Of a DNA stretch of 64,000 nt, positions 25,335-34,054 are shown one piece after another (positions within the stretch are counted from its first letter, which is position 1; every line of letters starts with the position of its first letter). This stretch comes from an uncultured Porphyromonadaceae bacterium. GTDB lineage: Bacteria > Bacteroidota > Bacteroidia > Bacteroidales > Muribaculaceae. The notes under the pieces are model-generated. The model was not told the origin of the DNA. It saw nothing but the letters and a program-made list of their open reading frames with translations, and ran no database searches. The DNA is taken from contig CABUWI010000009.1 of assembly GCA_902495245.1 (NCBI GenBank), positions 56,503-120,502 of the forward strand. Direction: 5' to 3'. The translations under genes and the position numbers were made by a program.

Positions 25335-25949
25335 TTAGACGCGCGAGGGGAAGTAGCGGATTTCGTAGAGATAGGGATAGACCGCCGTTACCTCTTCGGT
25401 CGGGCCGAGATAGGACTTGATGACGATGCGCACCTCGCAGTCGAGGTCGAGCCATCGCAGGGGCACCTGTATGCCCTCGCCCCACTGGGTCGTGGAGTAG
25501 TTCTGAGTGTCGTTGAAGCGGAAGCTCGTTGGCGTCGAGCCGAGGTTTTCGGAATTGCCCATGCCCTCCCATGTGCCGTACTTGTGGACGTAGATGAGGT
25601 TATAGCGCGTGAAGCGGAAATAGATCAGCTGATTGTCGGCCGCTTTGGTGCCGCTGCCGGGGTTGATTACCTGCATGTAGACGTGGCCGTCGTCGTCCAT
25701 GCGATAGAACGGCGTCAGCTTTTCGGCCTCGGCGCGCGACATGCCGGGATAATCCTCGAGCACGTCCTGCATGGAGACGAGGACGCTGTCGGGGGGCAGA
25801 ACGTCGATGACCGGATAATCGGCCAGGAAGGAGTTGACCGCCTGCGTTTCGTCGCGCAACATGTCGGCATAGCTCTCGGTGTCTTTACAGCCGGTCATCG
25901 CCGCCATGGCGGCCATAAGCGGCAGGATATATGTCAGGATACGTTTCAT
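25335..25949 (-). CDS. DUF4827 lipoprotein
   Basis: 204 residues from MKRILTYILPLMAAMAAMTG with a lipobox-like AMTGC giving an early lipidated Cys. The mature protein starts KDTESYADMLRDETQAVNSF, typical of DUF4827, which has been described as FKBP-like; no catalytic assignment is possible from sequence. Its ATG overlaps the stop of the upstream nrnA gene (ATGA at 25946-25949), and glmM follows after 38 nt. Confidence 0.8.
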   Translation of the reverse strand: MKRILTYILPLMAAMAAMTGCKDTESYADMLRDETQAVNSFLADYPVIDVLPPDSVLVSMQDVLEDYPGMSRAEAEKLTPFYRMDDDGHVYMQVINPGSGTKAADNQLIYFRFTRYNLIYVHKYGTWEGMGNSENLGSTPTSFRFNDTQNYSTTQWGEGIQVPLRWLDLDCEVRIVIKSYLGPTEEVTAVYPYLYEIRYFPSRV

Positions 25950-26992
25950 TTGCTTTTGTTCTTGCGGGTGGGTAGATAGCGGTCGTAGCGGGGCATGGCT
26001 TCGCGCAGCCGGGCGATGCACTCGTCGAGCGTGCCGACAAATTCGGCGCCCGCGGCGTTCTCGTGGCCGCCGCCGCCAAACACTTCGCCACACACCTTGT
26101 TGACCGGGAATTTGCCCTTGCTTCGCATGCTCACCTTGATTTGCGTCGGATCCTGGCGCAGGTAGACGCTCCAGATCACCTCGGGAATCGCCAGCGGCTT
26201 GTTGACCAGGCCCTCGGTGTCGCCCTTCTCGTAGCCAAAGCGTTTGAGCTCGTCGGAGTCGATGGCTATGAGCGAGCAGCGATGGTCGGTGTCTATTATC
26301 ATCTTCTCACCAAGAGCGTAGCCGCAGAGGCGGACGGCGCTTTCGCGGAACGTGTTGCACGCCTTGGTGTAGAGTTTATCCTTGTCGATGCCCTTTTTGA
26401 GCAGTTCGGCAATGACCACGTAGAGGTCGGGCTCGTTGGAGTTGTAGCTGAAGTTGCCGGTGTCGGTCATCATGCCCGTGTAGATGCACTCGGCGGCCTT
26501 GCGGCCGATGCGGTCAAAAAGCTCCAGACGGCAAAGCACGCGGAAAACCAACATCGACGTCGAACTGGCCTCGGGGTGGCTGACGGTTACGTCGGTAAAA
26601 TCGGCCGGGCCTTCGTGGTGGTCAATCATCACCTTGGCGCCCTTGGCGGCCACCAGAGCGTCGGCCATGCGGTCAACGCGCTTGGGCTCGTTGAAGTCAA
26701 GACAGAAAATAAGGTCGGCCTCGGCGAGCAGGCGTGAGGCAAACTCCTCGTGGCGCGTGTAGGCCACGGCCTCTTTGGCTCCGGGAAGGAAAAGCAGGCT
26801 GCGCGGCACCATGTCGGGCGTTACTACGGCCACGTCCTTGCCTATTTCAGTCAGAACGTGATAGAGTCCGAGGGCCGAGCCAATGGCATCGCCGTCGGGC
26901 GTGAGATGGCAAGTAATCACCACCTTCTCGCTGTCAGTCAGCAACTCACGGATTCGGCTTATCGCCTTTTCGTCAATAATTCGCGAAATCAT
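25946..26992 (-). CDS. nrnA: DHH-family phosphoesterase (NrnA-like nanoRNase/pAp phosphatase)
   Basis: 348 residues from the ATG at 26992. DHH motifs are visible: HLTPDGDAIGSA (His29, Asp33, Asp35), DFNEPKRVDRM and IDHHEG. A C-terminal DHHA1 domain ends in GGGGHENAAGAEF. The family degrades very short RNAs or cyclic dinucleotide products and dephosphorylates pAp. A TATTTTTG box lies only 4 nt upstream, consistent with a leaderless transcript from this start. It is the first gene of the nrnA-DUF4827-glmM-NlpC operon. Confidence 0.92.
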   Translation of the reverse strand: MISRIIDEKAISRIRELLTDSEKVVITCHLTPDGDAIGSALGLYHVLTEIGKDVAVVTPDMVPRSLLFLPGAKEAVAYTRHEEFASRLLAEADLIFCLDFNEPKRVDRMADALVAAKGAKVMIDHHEGPADFTDVTVSHPEASSTSMLVFRVLCRLELFDRIGRKAAECIYTGMMTDTGNFSYNSNEPDLYVVIAELLKKGIDKDKLYTKACNTFRESAVRLCGYALGEKMIIDTDHRCSLIAIDSDELKRFGYEKGDTEGLVNKPLAIPEVIWSVYLRQDPTQIKVSMRSKGKFPVNKVCGEVFGGGGHENAAGAEFVGTLDECIARLREAMPRYDRYLPTRKNKSK

Positions 26993-26996
26993 AGTG

Positions 26997-27004
26997 CAAA
27001 AATA
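26997..27004 (-). promoter_or_regulatory. -7 promoter box for the nrnA operon
   Basis: TATTTTTG on the minus strand, 4 nt before the ATG at 26992. Confidence 0.55.
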
Positions 27005-27068
27005 CACATTTTTTTTTAACCCGCCCCCCATATTTAGCATTTTTTCGCAATTTCCGGATTTTTATTCG

Positions 27069-27076
27069 TAACTTTG
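27069..27076 (+). promoter_or_regulatory. -7 promoter box for the restriction-modification genes
   Basis: TAACTTTG, 14 nt before the methyltransferase ATG. Confidence 0.65.
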
Positions 27077-27090
27077 CATTAGGATAATAT

Positions 27091-28827
27091 ATGCAACAAA
27101 TCAGCAAGGCGACACAATCGAACTGGAAGAGGCTCAACGTAAAGTCGGCCGACCGACTGACGGCGCGCGCAAACAAAACCGCATCGCAACGCGTCGTCGT
27201 CGCCTCCTGCTACCTGAAAGACCCTAAAGCCGAAAAACTGCTGCGGTCATTGACGGAGGTGAAGGCTCCGATTGAGGACGTGATGTTCACCCTGTGTCTG
27301 ACGGCGTTGCAACAGGCAGGACTGGCGGGAAAACCGCATGTGGGCGCATTCCTCAAAAAGTACAGCCGCCGCCGGCGCGTGGAAATCGCGGTTGAGCCCG
27401 GCACGTTCAACGGCAACGGCGATGTGCTCGGCTATCTCTATCAGTCGCTCACGGCCGAAGGAGTCAGAATTGCCAACGGCATATACTACACTCCGCCGTC
27501 CATCGCATCGTATCTTGCGGAAGAAATGTGCATTGACAACGACGGCAGCACGGTGCTCGATCCGTGTTGCGGCAGCGGCTCGCTGCTGATGGCTGTCAGT
27601 GGCGTCAGGCCCGAAAATCTTTATGGGTTCGACACAGACCCCGTGGCCGTGATGATTGCGTCGACAAATCTGCTGCTGAAATTCCCGGAGGAGACTTTTA
27701 CTCCGAAAATATTCCGATATGACTTTCTTGACCGCGGACTTTTCGCACAATCGGCGAATCAGGGAATCCCGCGCTCGTTTGACTATATTTTCACCAATCC
27801 GCCCTGGGGCGCCGACCGCTCCGGCGCCTACAAAAGAGTATTTCCGGAAATCAAGTCGGGCGAACGCGCGTCGATGGTCATTGCGGAATCTCTGAACCGC
27901 CTTGCGGCAAACGGACGGGCATGCTTCATACTCCCCGTTTCGCTACTTCATATTCAGACTCACCGCGACATAAGGGAGCTGTTGCTGCACAACAGTTCAA
28001 TCAATGCAGTACATCTGTTTGACGACCGTTTTGACGGCGTCTATACCCGCTTTTTCGCTTTGGAAATATCGGGCACCGCGAAAAAGGAAGGCCACGCCTA
28101 CCGCGTTATTTCCGGCCGAGGGGAAACGGCGGAAATCAAAGTGTCTGCGGACAATATTGCCGACGGCGAGATTCCACTATCTCCGCCCACCTCTCTTTCA
28201 AACCTTATTATCGGCAAGATGGAAGCGGCACGGTTCGCCGACCTGAAAAACAGCCGATGGGCGCTCGGAATCGTAACGGGCGACAACAAGAACAAGCTGC
28301 TCGCCGCCCCGGCGCCTGAGTCAGAGCCTATCGTTACGGGCAAAGACGTGATGCCTCTGAAAGTGGCGGAGTGCAAAAAACATATTGTATTCAAACCGGA
28401 AGCGTTTCAGCAATGTGCGCCCGAAGCGCTCTATCGCGCCGGCGAAAAGCTGATTTATAAATTCATAGCCAAATATCCCGTTGTGGCCTACGATGACCGC
28501 CGACTGCTCTGCCTGAACAGCGCCAACATCGTCATACCGGCCATGGAGAGTATCTCGGCAAAGAGCGCGTGCGTCTTGCTGAACTCCCGGCTCTATCGGT
28601 TTTACTACAGGACACGGTTCAGCGATATCAAGGTGCTGAAAAGCAACCTTGCAAGCCTTCCGTTTCCTAAATTAACCGCCGAGCAGGACGCCATGCTCTC
28701 CGCCATGCTCGACCGACAGATTGACGGAGACTGCACCCCGGAAGAAACCGACGAGGCGGTGTTTGAGCTTTTCGGGCTTTCGGCTGCTGAAAAAGAACAC
28801 GTACTGACATCACCTTTGACAAATTGA
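27091..28827 (+). CDS. N6-adenine DNA methyltransferase (type II, TaqI-like layout)
   Basis: 578 residues. Motif X region GIYYTPPSIASYL (about 130) comes first, then the SAM-binding motif I DPCCGSGS (157-164). The catalytic motif IV is NPPW (236-239), characteristic of N6-adenine methylation. The C-terminal half (about 340-578) resembles the target-recognition domain of TaqI-class enzymes, with repeated PLKV...HIVFKPE and ALYRAGEKLIYKFI segments. No separate specificity subunit is present. It probably protects the site cut by the nuclease encoded 12 nt downstream. The recognition sequence cannot be deduced. Confidence 0.9.
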   Translation: MQQISKATQSNWKRLNVKSADRLTARANKTASQRVVVASCYLKDPKAEKLLRSLTEVKAPIEDVMFTLCLTALQQAGLAGKPHVGAFLKKYSRRRRVEIAVEPGTFNGNGDVLGYLYQSLTAEGVRIANGIYYTPPSIASYLAEEMCIDNDGSTVLDPCCGSGSLLMAVSGVRPENLYGFDTDPVAVMIASTNLLLKFPEETFTPKIFRYDFLDRGLFAQSANQGIPRSFDYIFTNPPWGADRSGAYKRVFPEIKSGERASMVIAESLNRLAANGRACFILPVSLLHIQTHRDIRELLLHNSSINAVHLFDDRFDGVYTRFFALEISGTAKKEGHAYRVISGRGETAEIKVSADNIADGEIPLSPPTSLSNLIIGKMEAARFADLKNSRWALGIVTGDNKNKLLAAPAPESEPIVTGKDVMPLKVAECKKHIVFKPEAFQQCAPEALYRAGEKLIYKFIAKYPVVAYDDRRLLCLNSANIVIPAMESISAKSACVLLNSRLYRFYYRTRFSDIKVLKSNLASLPFPKLTAEQDAMLSAMLDRQIDGDCTPEETDEAVFELFGLSAAEKEHVLTSPLTN

Positions 28828-28839
28828 CAAATACCCGCC

Positions 28840-29577
28840 ATGAAAGAACTCATACAACAGCTGCTTGCATATTGCCGCAGGCTGCCGGCCGACAAAGCCG
28901 CCGCAGTAGACGCCCATGTGCTCGACAGTCTCTATTCCGTCTATCCGTTCAACAAGTTCGAATATATAATCTCAAACCTTATTGCGGGCGGTGTCATGAC
29001 GCTCGACGACTACCTGACCGTCAGGAGCGACTACATCAACCGCAACCGCTATCTCTATCTCTACGAGCTTGCGCCGCGAACATTCGGCGAGACCTGGGGC
29101 CAGCGCCATCTGATGGAGCTTGTGCCGGAATTTGCCGTGCCTCAGCGCAGGCTTGACCCGACATTTTCGGGCGAATATGACCTGTGGCTCGACGGAATCA
29201 AGGTCGAAGTCAAAGCGTCGCGCGCCGTCAGGCGGCAAGCGGGCGACAATCTGGCAGAAAAGGCGTTGCCCCGTGGCACAACCGAGCAGTTCGACATGAA
29301 TTTCCAGCAGCTGAAGCCCGACTGTTGCGACGTGTTCGTGTGGATTGCCGTGTGGCGCGACCGGATAGATTACTGGATTATTCCCTCTGATGCCATCAAG
29401 AACAACCCGCATTTCAGCAACCAGCACAGGGCGTCGCGCCTGACTGACGCAGGCGATGTGGTTGAAGGCCAAATCCATATCAAGAAGGCCAACTATCATG
29501 ACTTCGAGCCTTATCGCGCGCGTCCCGACGAAATCAGGCAAAGGATTCTCGGGCTGCGCGCGGAAGGAAAAATTTGA
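28840..29577 (+). CDS. Type II restriction endonuclease, PD-(D/E)XK fold
   Basis: 245 residues. The active-site pattern Asp114-x8-Glu123-x-Lys125 (YDLWLDGIKVEVKAS) is a clear PD-(D/E)XK core. It is preceded by RTFGETWGQRHL and LDPTFSGEY, which look family specific. There is no helicase or methylase domain. The position 12 nt after an adenine methyltransferase gene makes a type II restriction-modification pair. I cannot name the prototype or the target site. The C-terminal part (IPSDAIKNNPHFSNQH) may contribute DNA recognition. Confidence 0.85.
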   Translation: MKELIQQLLAYCRRLPADKAAAVDAHVLDSLYSVYPFNKFEYIISNLIAGGVMTLDDYLTVRSDYINRNRYLYLYELAPRTFGETWGQRHLMELVPEFAVPQRRLDPTFSGEYDLWLDGIKVEVKASRAVRRQAGDNLAEKALPRGTTEQFDMNFQQLKPDCCDVFVWIAVWRDRIDYWIIPSDAIKNNPHFSNQHRASRLTDAGDVVEGQIHIKKANYHDFEPYRARPDEIRQRILGLRAEGKI

Positions 29578-29618
29578 AAACCGGCTGGGGTTTTAGTGGG
29601 AATCTGAATGATTTTTAG

Positions 29619-29626
29619 TATATTTG
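29619..29626 (+). promoter_or_regulatory. -7 promoter box for hflX
   Basis: TATATTTG, 7 nt before the ATG at 29634 and 16 nt before a second in-frame ATG. Confidence 0.65.
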
Positions 29627-29633
29627 CAGTCTG

Positions 29634-30866
29634 ATGAAAGACATGATTCTAAATAAGGAGATGAATGAGCGCGCCGTGCTGGTGGGCCTTATCACTCCGC
29701 AGCAACCCGAGCAGAAGGCCCGGGAATATCTCGACGAACTCGCTTTCCTGGCCGACACCGCCGGCGCGGAGACCGTGAAGACCTTCACGCAGAAGGTTGA
29801 CCACGCCGACCGCCGCACGTTCGTGGGCAAAGGTAAGCTGGAAGAAATAAAGCAGTATATCGAGGATAACGAAATCGGCATGGTGATTTTCGATGACGAC
29901 CTTTCGACCAAGCAGGTAAGCAACATCGAGAAGGAGCTGCAGGTCAAGGTGCTTGACCGCACGTCGCTGATTCTTGACATCTTCGCCAAGCGCGCACAGA
30001 CGGCCACGGCCAAGACGCAGGTGGAGCTGGCGCAATATCAGTATCTGCTGCCGCGGCTGACACGCATGTGGACCCACCTCGAGCGCCAGCGCGGCGGCAT
30101 CGGCATGCGCGGCCCGGGCGAAACGCAGATTGAGACGGACCGCCGCATAATCCTCGACCGCATTTCGCGTCTGAAGAAGGAGCTTGAGAGCATTGACCGC
30201 CAGAAGAGCATTCAGCGCAAGAACCGCGGCAAGCTGACGAGGGTGGCCCTGGTGGGTTACACGAACGCCGGCAAGTCGACGCTGATGAACGTGCTGAGCA
30301 AGAGCGATGTCTTTGCCGAGAACAAGCTCTTTGCGACGCTTGACACCACAGTGCGCAAGGTGATTATTGACAATCTGCCCTTTCTGCTCACCGACACGGT
30401 GGGCTTTATCCGCAAGCTGCCCACCCATCTGGTCGATTCGTTCAAGAGCACGCTCGACGAGGTGCGCGACGCCGACATATTGCTCCACGTGGTCGACATC
30501 AGCCACCCGCAGTTTGAGGAACAGATCGAGGTGGTGAACCGCACGCTGCAGGAGGTTTGCGGGGCGGCAGAGAAGCCGATGATCATGGTGTTCAACAAAA
30601 TCGATGCTTTCACTTTCACGCCCAAAGACGCCGACGACCTCACGCCGCGCACCCGCGAGAACATCTCGCTTGAAGAACTCGAGCAGACGTGGATGGCGAA
30701 GATGAACGGCAAGTGCGTCTTCATCTCGGCCAAGAAGGGCATCGGCATCGACCGGCTGAAGCAGATGATCTATGACGACGCCAAGGCCGTGCACATGGAG
30801 CGCTTCCCCTACAACGACTTCCTTTATCAGAACTTCGACGACCTCGAAGACGATGAAAACCAATAA
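29634..30866 (+). CDS. hflX: Ribosome-associated GTPase HflX
   Basis: 410 residues. The N-terminal HflX domain includes FVGKGKLEEIKQYI and the diagnostic GGIGMRGPGETQIETDRR (near residue 155). A long linking helix and the G domain follow (GYTNAGKST, DTVGFIRKLP, NKID). HflX splits stalled or stress-inactivated ribosomes. The aromatic-amino-acid/menaquinone genes begin 34 nt downstream on the same strand and may share its transcript. Confidence 0.96.
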   Translation: MKDMILNKEMNERAVLVGLITPQQPEQKAREYLDELAFLADTAGAETVKTFTQKVDHADRRTFVGKGKLEEIKQYIEDNEIGMVIFDDDLSTKQVSNIEKELQVKVLDRTSLILDIFAKRAQTATAKTQVELAQYQYLLPRLTRMWTHLERQRGGIGMRGPGETQIETDRRIILDRISRLKKELESIDRQKSIQRKNRGKLTRVALVGYTNAGKSTLMNVLSKSDVFAENKLFATLDTTVRKVIIDNLPFLLTDTVGFIRKLPTHLVDSFKSTLDEVRDADILLHVVDISHPQFEEQIEVVNRTLQEVCGAAEKPMIMVFNKIDAFTFTPKDADDLTPRTRENISLEELEQTWMAKMNGKCVFISAKKGIGIDRLKQMIYDDAKAVHMERFPYNDFLYQNFDDLEDDENQ

Positions 30867-30900
30867 CAGAATCCTTTAACCTCTCTAATTTCAGACTTAA

Positions 30901-31974
30901 ATGCCACTTACCGAACTGAAACCGCTTGCCGACGGCCTCGGCAACCCTATAATCATAGCCGGCCCCTGCTCGGCCGAGAGCGAGGAGCAGGTGCTTGCCA
31001 CCGCCGCCGACCTCGCCGCCCACGGCATCAAGATTCTCCGCGCGGGCATCTGGAAACCGCGCACCAAGCCGGGCGGTTTTGAGGGCGTGGGCAAGCCCGG
31101 CCTCGAATGGCTGGCCGAAGCCAAAAGACGCTACGGCATGCTGACGGCCACCGAGGTGGCCACGCGACAGCACACAATCGACGCCCTGGAAAGCGGCATC
31201 GATATGCTCTGGATTGGCGCGCGTACCTCGGCCAATCCCTTTGCCATGCAGGAAATTGCCGACACCATAGCCGAACTGGGCGCCACGGAGACACCCGTAC
31301 TGGTGAAGAACCCGGTGAACCCCGACCTTGAGCTGTGGATCGGCGCGCTTGAGCGCATCTACAACGCCGGCGTGCGCCGCCTGGGCGCCATTCACCGCGG
31401 CTTCTCGGCCTACGGCAAGCACCTTTACCGCAACATGCCTCAGTGGCACATTCCCATCGAGCTGCGCCGCCGCTGCCCCGAGCTGCCCATCATCTGCGAC
31501 CCGAGCCACATCGGCGGCAAGCGCGAGCTGGTTTCGCCGCTGTCGCAGCAGGCGCTCGACATGGGCTTTGACGGCCTCATCATCGAGAGCCACTGCGATC
31601 CCGACTGCGCCCTCTCGGACAAGGCGCAGCAGGTTACGCCCGACGTGCTGAACTACATTCTGTCGCAGCTGGTCGTGCGCGAACAGCAGGGCACCACCGA
31701 GGGCCTCAAGTCGCTGCGGCAGCAAATCGACACTCTCGACTCCGAGCTGGTTGAGCTGCTGGCCAAGCGCATGCGCGTGAGCCGTGAAATCGGCCAGTTC
31801 AAGAAGGAACACTCCATGCCCGTTCTCCAGATGGGGCGCCACGACGAAATCATGCAGACCCGCTGCAACGCCGCCAAGGAGATGGACATGGACCCGGAAT
31901 TCATGAAAACCGTCTTGCAGGCAATCCACGAAGAGTCGGTGCGCCAGCAGATTGAAATTCTTAACCGCCGATGA
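30901..31974 (+). CDS. Bifunctional 3-deoxy-7-phosphoheptulonate synthase / chorismate mutase
   Basis: 357 residues. Residues 1-255 are a type I-beta DAHP synthase (IAGPCSAESEEQ, RAGIWKPRTKPGGFEG, and the metal-ligand segments ICDPSHIGGKR and IESHCDPDCALSD). Residues about 265-357 are an AroQ-type chorismate mutase (LRQQIDTLDSELVELLAKRM and REIGQFKKE). The fusion commits carbon to chorismate and then to prephenate, feeding the prephenate dehydrogenase gene that overlaps it by ATGA at 31971-31974. Such fusions are commonly subject to allosteric control between the two domains. Confidence 0.95.
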   Translation: MPLTELKPLADGLGNPIIIAGPCSAESEEQVLATAADLAAHGIKILRAGIWKPRTKPGGFEGVGKPGLEWLAEAKRRYGMLTATEVATRQHTIDALESGIDMLWIGARTSANPFAMQEIADTIAELGATETPVLVKNPVNPDLELWIGALERIYNAGVRRLGAIHRGFSAYGKHLYRNMPQWHIPIELRRRCPELPIICDPSHIGGKRELVSPLSQQALDMGFDGLIIESHCDPDCALSDKAQQVTPDVLNYILSQLVVREQQGTTEGLKSLRQQIDTLDSELVELLAKRMRVSREIGQFKKEHSMPVLQMGRHDEIMQTRCNAAKEMDMDPEFMKTVLQAIHEESVRQQIEILNRR

Positions 31975-32744
31975 AGATTCTGATTCTCGGCGCGGGCAAG
32001 ATGGGGTCGTTTTTCTGCGACCTGCTGTCGTTCAGCCACGACGTGGCCATCTACGACCACGACCCTTCGCGCCTGCGCTTCACATTCAACTGCCGCCGCT
32101 TCGCGCGCATGGACGAGGTGAAGGAGTTCGACCCCGACCTCGTGCTCAACTGCGCCACGGTGAAATATACCATCGAGGCGTTCAACCAGGTGCTGCCCCA
32201 CATTTCGCCGCGCAGTATGCTGTCGGACATCGCCTCGGTCAAGACCGGGCTGCCGGAATTTTATGCCGGGTGCGGCCACCCGTTCGTGAGCACGCACCCG
32301 ATGTTCGGCCCCACGTTCGCCTCGCTCAGCAACCTGAGCAACGAGAACGCCATAGTCATCAAGGAGGGGAGCACCCTTGGCCGCGCCTTTTTCAAGCAGC
32401 TCTATGCCGACCTGCAGCTGCACATCGAGGAATACACGTTTGCCGAACACGACGAAACCGTGGCCTACTCGCTGTCAATTCCATTCGCGTCGACCCTGGT
32501 CTTTGCCGGCATCATGAAACCGCAGGCCGCCCCGGGCACGACCTTCAAGCGCCACCTGCAGATTGCACGCGGCCTGATGAGCGAAGACGACTATCTGCTC
32601 ACCGAAATCTTGTTCAATCCCCACACACCCGAACAGCTCTCGAAGATTCAGCAGCAGCTTTCAGACCTGCTGCGCCTCATCGAGGCGAAAGACTCGGAGG
32701 GCATGAAGGCATATCTTGACCGCGTGCGCGGCAACCTGAAATGA
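31971..32744 (+). CDS. tyrA: Prephenate dehydrogenase
   Basis: 257 residues. The Rossmann start MKILILGAGKMGSFF is followed by a helical dimerisation region, with the catalytic-type His segment STHPMFGPTFASL near residue 105. It converts prephenate to 4-hydroxyphenylpyruvate for tyrosine synthesis. It is a stand-alone, short TyrA without an ACT domain. Overlapping start and stop codons join it to the DAHP synthase/chorismate mutase gene upstream and to menA downstream. Confidence 0.92.
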   Translation: MKILILGAGKMGSFFCDLLSFSHDVAIYDHDPSRLRFTFNCRRFARMDEVKEFDPDLVLNCATVKYTIEAFNQVLPHISPRSMLSDIASVKTGLPEFYAGCGHPFVSTHPMFGPTFASLSNLSNENAIVIKEGSTLGRAFFKQLYADLQLHIEEYTFAEHDETVAYSLSIPFASTLVFAGIMKPQAAPGTTFKRHLQIARGLMSEDDYLLTEILFNPHTPEQLSKIQQQLSDLLRLIEAKDSEGMKAYLDRVRGNLK

Positions 32745-33613
32745 CCCGCACCGGAGCGTGGATTGAGGGCATGCGCCTGCGCACGCTCCCCGTATCGGCC
32801 GCCGGCGTCATTGCGGCCGTCGGGTGCGTGAGCGCCTCGGGCGCCGACGTGGCGTGGGGCTGGGCGGCCGTGTGCCTGCTCTTCGCCCTGCTGGCACAGA
32901 TAGCCTCCAACTTCGCAAACGAATATTTCGACTTCAAGGCCGGCATCGACGCATGCGGACGCCGCGGCCCGGAGCGCGGAGTGGCCAACGGCATCATCAC
33001 GCCGCGCGCAATGCTCGCCGCCACGCTGATTACACTCGGCGCGGCATGTGCCGTGGGGCTGCTCACCGTGGCCCGCGGCGGGTGGTGGCTCATACCGGCC
33101 GGCGCCGCCATTGCCTTAGGCGCGCTCGCCTACTCCGCAGGCCCCTATCCCCTGAGCCGCCACAGGCTCGGCGAGGCGGCCGTGGTGATTTTCTACGGCA
33201 TCGTGCCCGTCTGCCTGACTTATTATGTGCTGACACTGCAATGGTCGTGGAGCGTGCTCATATGCGGCATCGCCGTCGGCCTCTGGGGCGCCATGGTCAT
33301 TCTGGTCAACAACTACCGCGACATCGCCTCAGACCGCGCCTGCGGCAAGAACACCCTCTCCACTGCCATCGGCCCGCAAGGCTCGGCCCTGCTCTACTGC
33401 GCCCTCGGCCAGTTTGCCGCCATCGGGCTCTTTGTCAGCAACCCCGGCGCCTGGAGCGTGCTTCCCGTCATTCCCGCAGCTCTCGGCTTTCTTGGCGGCC
33501 ACCGCCTCTTTCTTGGCGGCCTGAGCGGCGCGCAGTGCACCCGCCTGCTCGCCATCACCGCAGCCTCCCTGCTGCTCACCACCCTGCTCTTCCTTCTCCT
33601 CGCCTCAGCATGA
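32741..33613 (+). CDS. menA: 1,4-dihydroxy-2-naphthoate polyprenyltransferase
   Basis: 290-residue UbiA-superfamily membrane enzyme with about nine spans. The prenyl-diphosphate-binding motifs are NFANEYFDFKAGID (near residue 57) and VNNYRDIASDRACGKNTLS (near residue 188). It makes demethylmenaquinone, the quinone that would supply the cytochrome bd oxidase encoded at 4608-7266. Its ATG overlaps the tyrA stop and its stop overlaps the next ATG, so chorismate-derived pathways are grouped in one operon. Confidence 0.94.
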   Translation: MTRTGAWIEGMRLRTLPVSAAGVIAAVGCVSASGADVAWGWAAVCLLFALLAQIASNFANEYFDFKAGIDACGRRGPERGVANGIITPRAMLAATLITLGAACAVGLLTVARGGWWLIPAGAAIALGALAYSAGPYPLSRHRLGEAAVVIFYGIVPVCLTYYVLTLQWSWSVLICGIAVGLWGAMVILVNNYRDIASDRACGKNTLSTAIGPQGSALLYCALGQFAAIGLFVSNPGAWSVLPVIPAALGFLGGHRLFLGGLSGAQCTRLLAITAASLLLTTLLFLLLASA

Positions 33614-34029
33614 TAAAGGTTTATAAATCGAGGGTGGCGAGATGGTATCGGTGGACGTGCATCGGGGCTGTCGCGGCTTTTGCGGGCAGCCTGGTGCTGT
33701 GTTGGCGGTCGACGTGGATATTGCTGATTGACGCGGTCTTTATGGGCGTGTGCGTCGCCTTGATGCTTGACATGCTGTTTCATACGGACTATACTATCAA
33801 GGGCGACAAGCTGTATATCCGCTGCGGGGTGCTGTTTCATATGACGCTGCCGATTGACCGAATCAGCGAAATCACCCGCAAATCGACCATACTGTCATCG
33901 CCGGCCCTGTCGGCCAAGCGCATCGGACTGCGCTACGGCCAAAAACGCCGGGTCTACATCTCGCCCGAAAATCAGGAAGATTTCATAGCGGACCTCACCG
34001 CGATAAACCCCGCTATCACCCTTAGCTGA
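33610..34029 (+). CDS. Bacterial PH-domain membrane protein
   Basis: 139 residues starting at the ATG that overlaps the menA stop (33610-33613). Two membrane spans at about residues 12-30 and 37-57 are followed by a bacterial PH domain (YTIKGDKLYIRCGVLFHMTLPIDRISEITR, then RVYISPENQEDFIADL). It resembles the PH-domain proteins often found in short membrane operons; function unknown. Any longer frame starting within menA is a shadow. Confidence 0.8.
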   Translation: MIKVYKSRVARWYRWTCIGAVAAFAGSLVLCWRSTWILLIDAVFMGVCVALMLDMLFHTDYTIKGDKLYIRCGVLFHMTLPIDRISEITRKSTILSSPALSAKRIGLRYGQKRRVYISPENQEDFIADLTAINPAITLS

Positions 34030-34054
34030 AATGATAATTTTGAGAACAAAAGAT

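Noticed and set aside
27091..28827. Type I HsdM methyltransferase
   Set aside because: No HsdS or HsdR gene is present; the partner is a small stand-alone nuclease and the C-terminal domain is TaqI-like.
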